47,454 bases of DNA, from NCBI RefSeq assembly GCF_943913045.1, contig NZ_CALTVH010000011.1:1-47454 (forward strand), written 5' to 3'. Below are positions 47,336 to 47,454 of the stretch, in pieces. This stretch comes from an uncultured Ezakiella sp. Lineage in GTDB: Bacteria > Bacillota > Clostridia > Tissierellales > Peptoniphilaceae. The notes beneath the pieces are model-generated. The model saw only the letters and a program-made list of their open reading frames with translations, was not told where the DNA came from and did not search any database. Each line of letters begins with the position of its first letter. Position 1 is the stretch's first letter. A program made the position numbers and the translations under genes.

Positions 47336-47454
47336 TTATTCGATGATTTCGGTTACAACACCTGCACCTACTGTCCTTCCACCTTCTCTAATAGCGAACT
47401 TTAATCCCTTTTCTATAGCGATTGGTGTGATGAGTTCGATTGTGAATCTTGCGT
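47336..47454 (-). CDS. tuf: Elongation factor Tu, 3' end (partial)
   Basis: The last 39 codons on minus read ARFTIELITPIAIEKGLKFA then IREGGRTVGAGVVTEIIE and a TAA stop, the conserved EF-Tu domain 3 C-terminus. The gene continues beyond the right edge. EF-Tu delivers aminoacyl-tRNA to the ribosome. Confidence 0.97.
   Translation of the reverse strand, partial: ARFTIELITPIAIEKGLKFAIREGGRTVGAGVVTEIIE

Overview
The window looks like chromosomal DNA of a low-to-moderate GC Gram-positive anaerobe (Bacillota; I infer a Tissierellia/Peptoniphilaceae-type genome such as Peptoniphilus, Anaerococcus or Finegoldia, but the sequence alone does not fix the genus). Evidence is strong AGGAGG ribosome sites, sigma-A type promoters, a SufCBDSU operon, SpoVG, CarD, YacL-type PIN/TRAM protein, Mrp ATPase, a zinc-less MsrAB fusion, secreted proteins with copper-amine-oxidase-N stalk domains, and a tuf gene running off the right edge.

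Layout. 1-1670: remnant of an integrative element (truncated integrase, excisionase-like protein, XRE repressor, small glycine-zipper protein, divergent operator-rich promoters) beside the 3' end of guaA, a known integration hotspot. 1671-4735: guaA and murC. 4740-5602: long non-coding mosaic of repeats. 5603-7688: YfcE-like phosphodiesterase, flippase-like membrane protein, spoVG and a tRNA-Ala whose first base directly follows the spoVG stop. 8051-15926: two paralogous secreted stalk proteins bracket a three-gene cluster (SPFH/SHOCT protein, a membrane gene broken by an in-frame TGA, and a 1044-aa zinc-ribbon/TIR/TPR/TM/DUF6273-like protein). 16105-20993: seven-gene operon carD-yacL-ispD-ispF-mrp-msrAB-membrane protein. 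21108-22441: cation/proton-antiporter-type gene under a fluoride riboswitch. 22486-24267: secreted stalk protein and a nucleosidase. 24339-27528: ppx-ppk1 polyphosphate operon behind Pho-box-like repeats and a folded leader. 27579-32786: frameshifted small ORF, then sufCBDSU behind an attenuator-like leader. 33131-37657: five-gene operon (acidic protein, M29 aminopeptidase, membrane protein, CDF transporter, DHFR). 37773-39472: compact operon of small membrane protein, ABC-type ATPase and PD-(D/E)XK-like protein, a possible defence system. 39658-46475: glutamate-cysteine-ligase-like gene, ATP-grasp gene and a MacB-like ABC exporter. 46610-47454: tRNA-Leu, a tRNA 3'-end remnant, repeats and the 3' end of tuf.

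The most unusual material is non-coding. Two dispersed structured repeat families recur through the intergenic regions: a roughly 125-130 bp palindromic element (here called P), whose central stem changes by compensatory substitutions between copies, and a short hairpin (here called H) with the 5' mark GTAGMGG and a TTTAT-like loop. A third repeat (R2) is present twice, once interrupted by an H hairpin flanked by CGAAA direct repeats, which looks like a captured insertion. The most likely undescribed protein systems are the TIR/SPFH cluster and the membrane protein/ATPase/nuclease-like operon. All functional statements come from reading motifs; no database search was possible.
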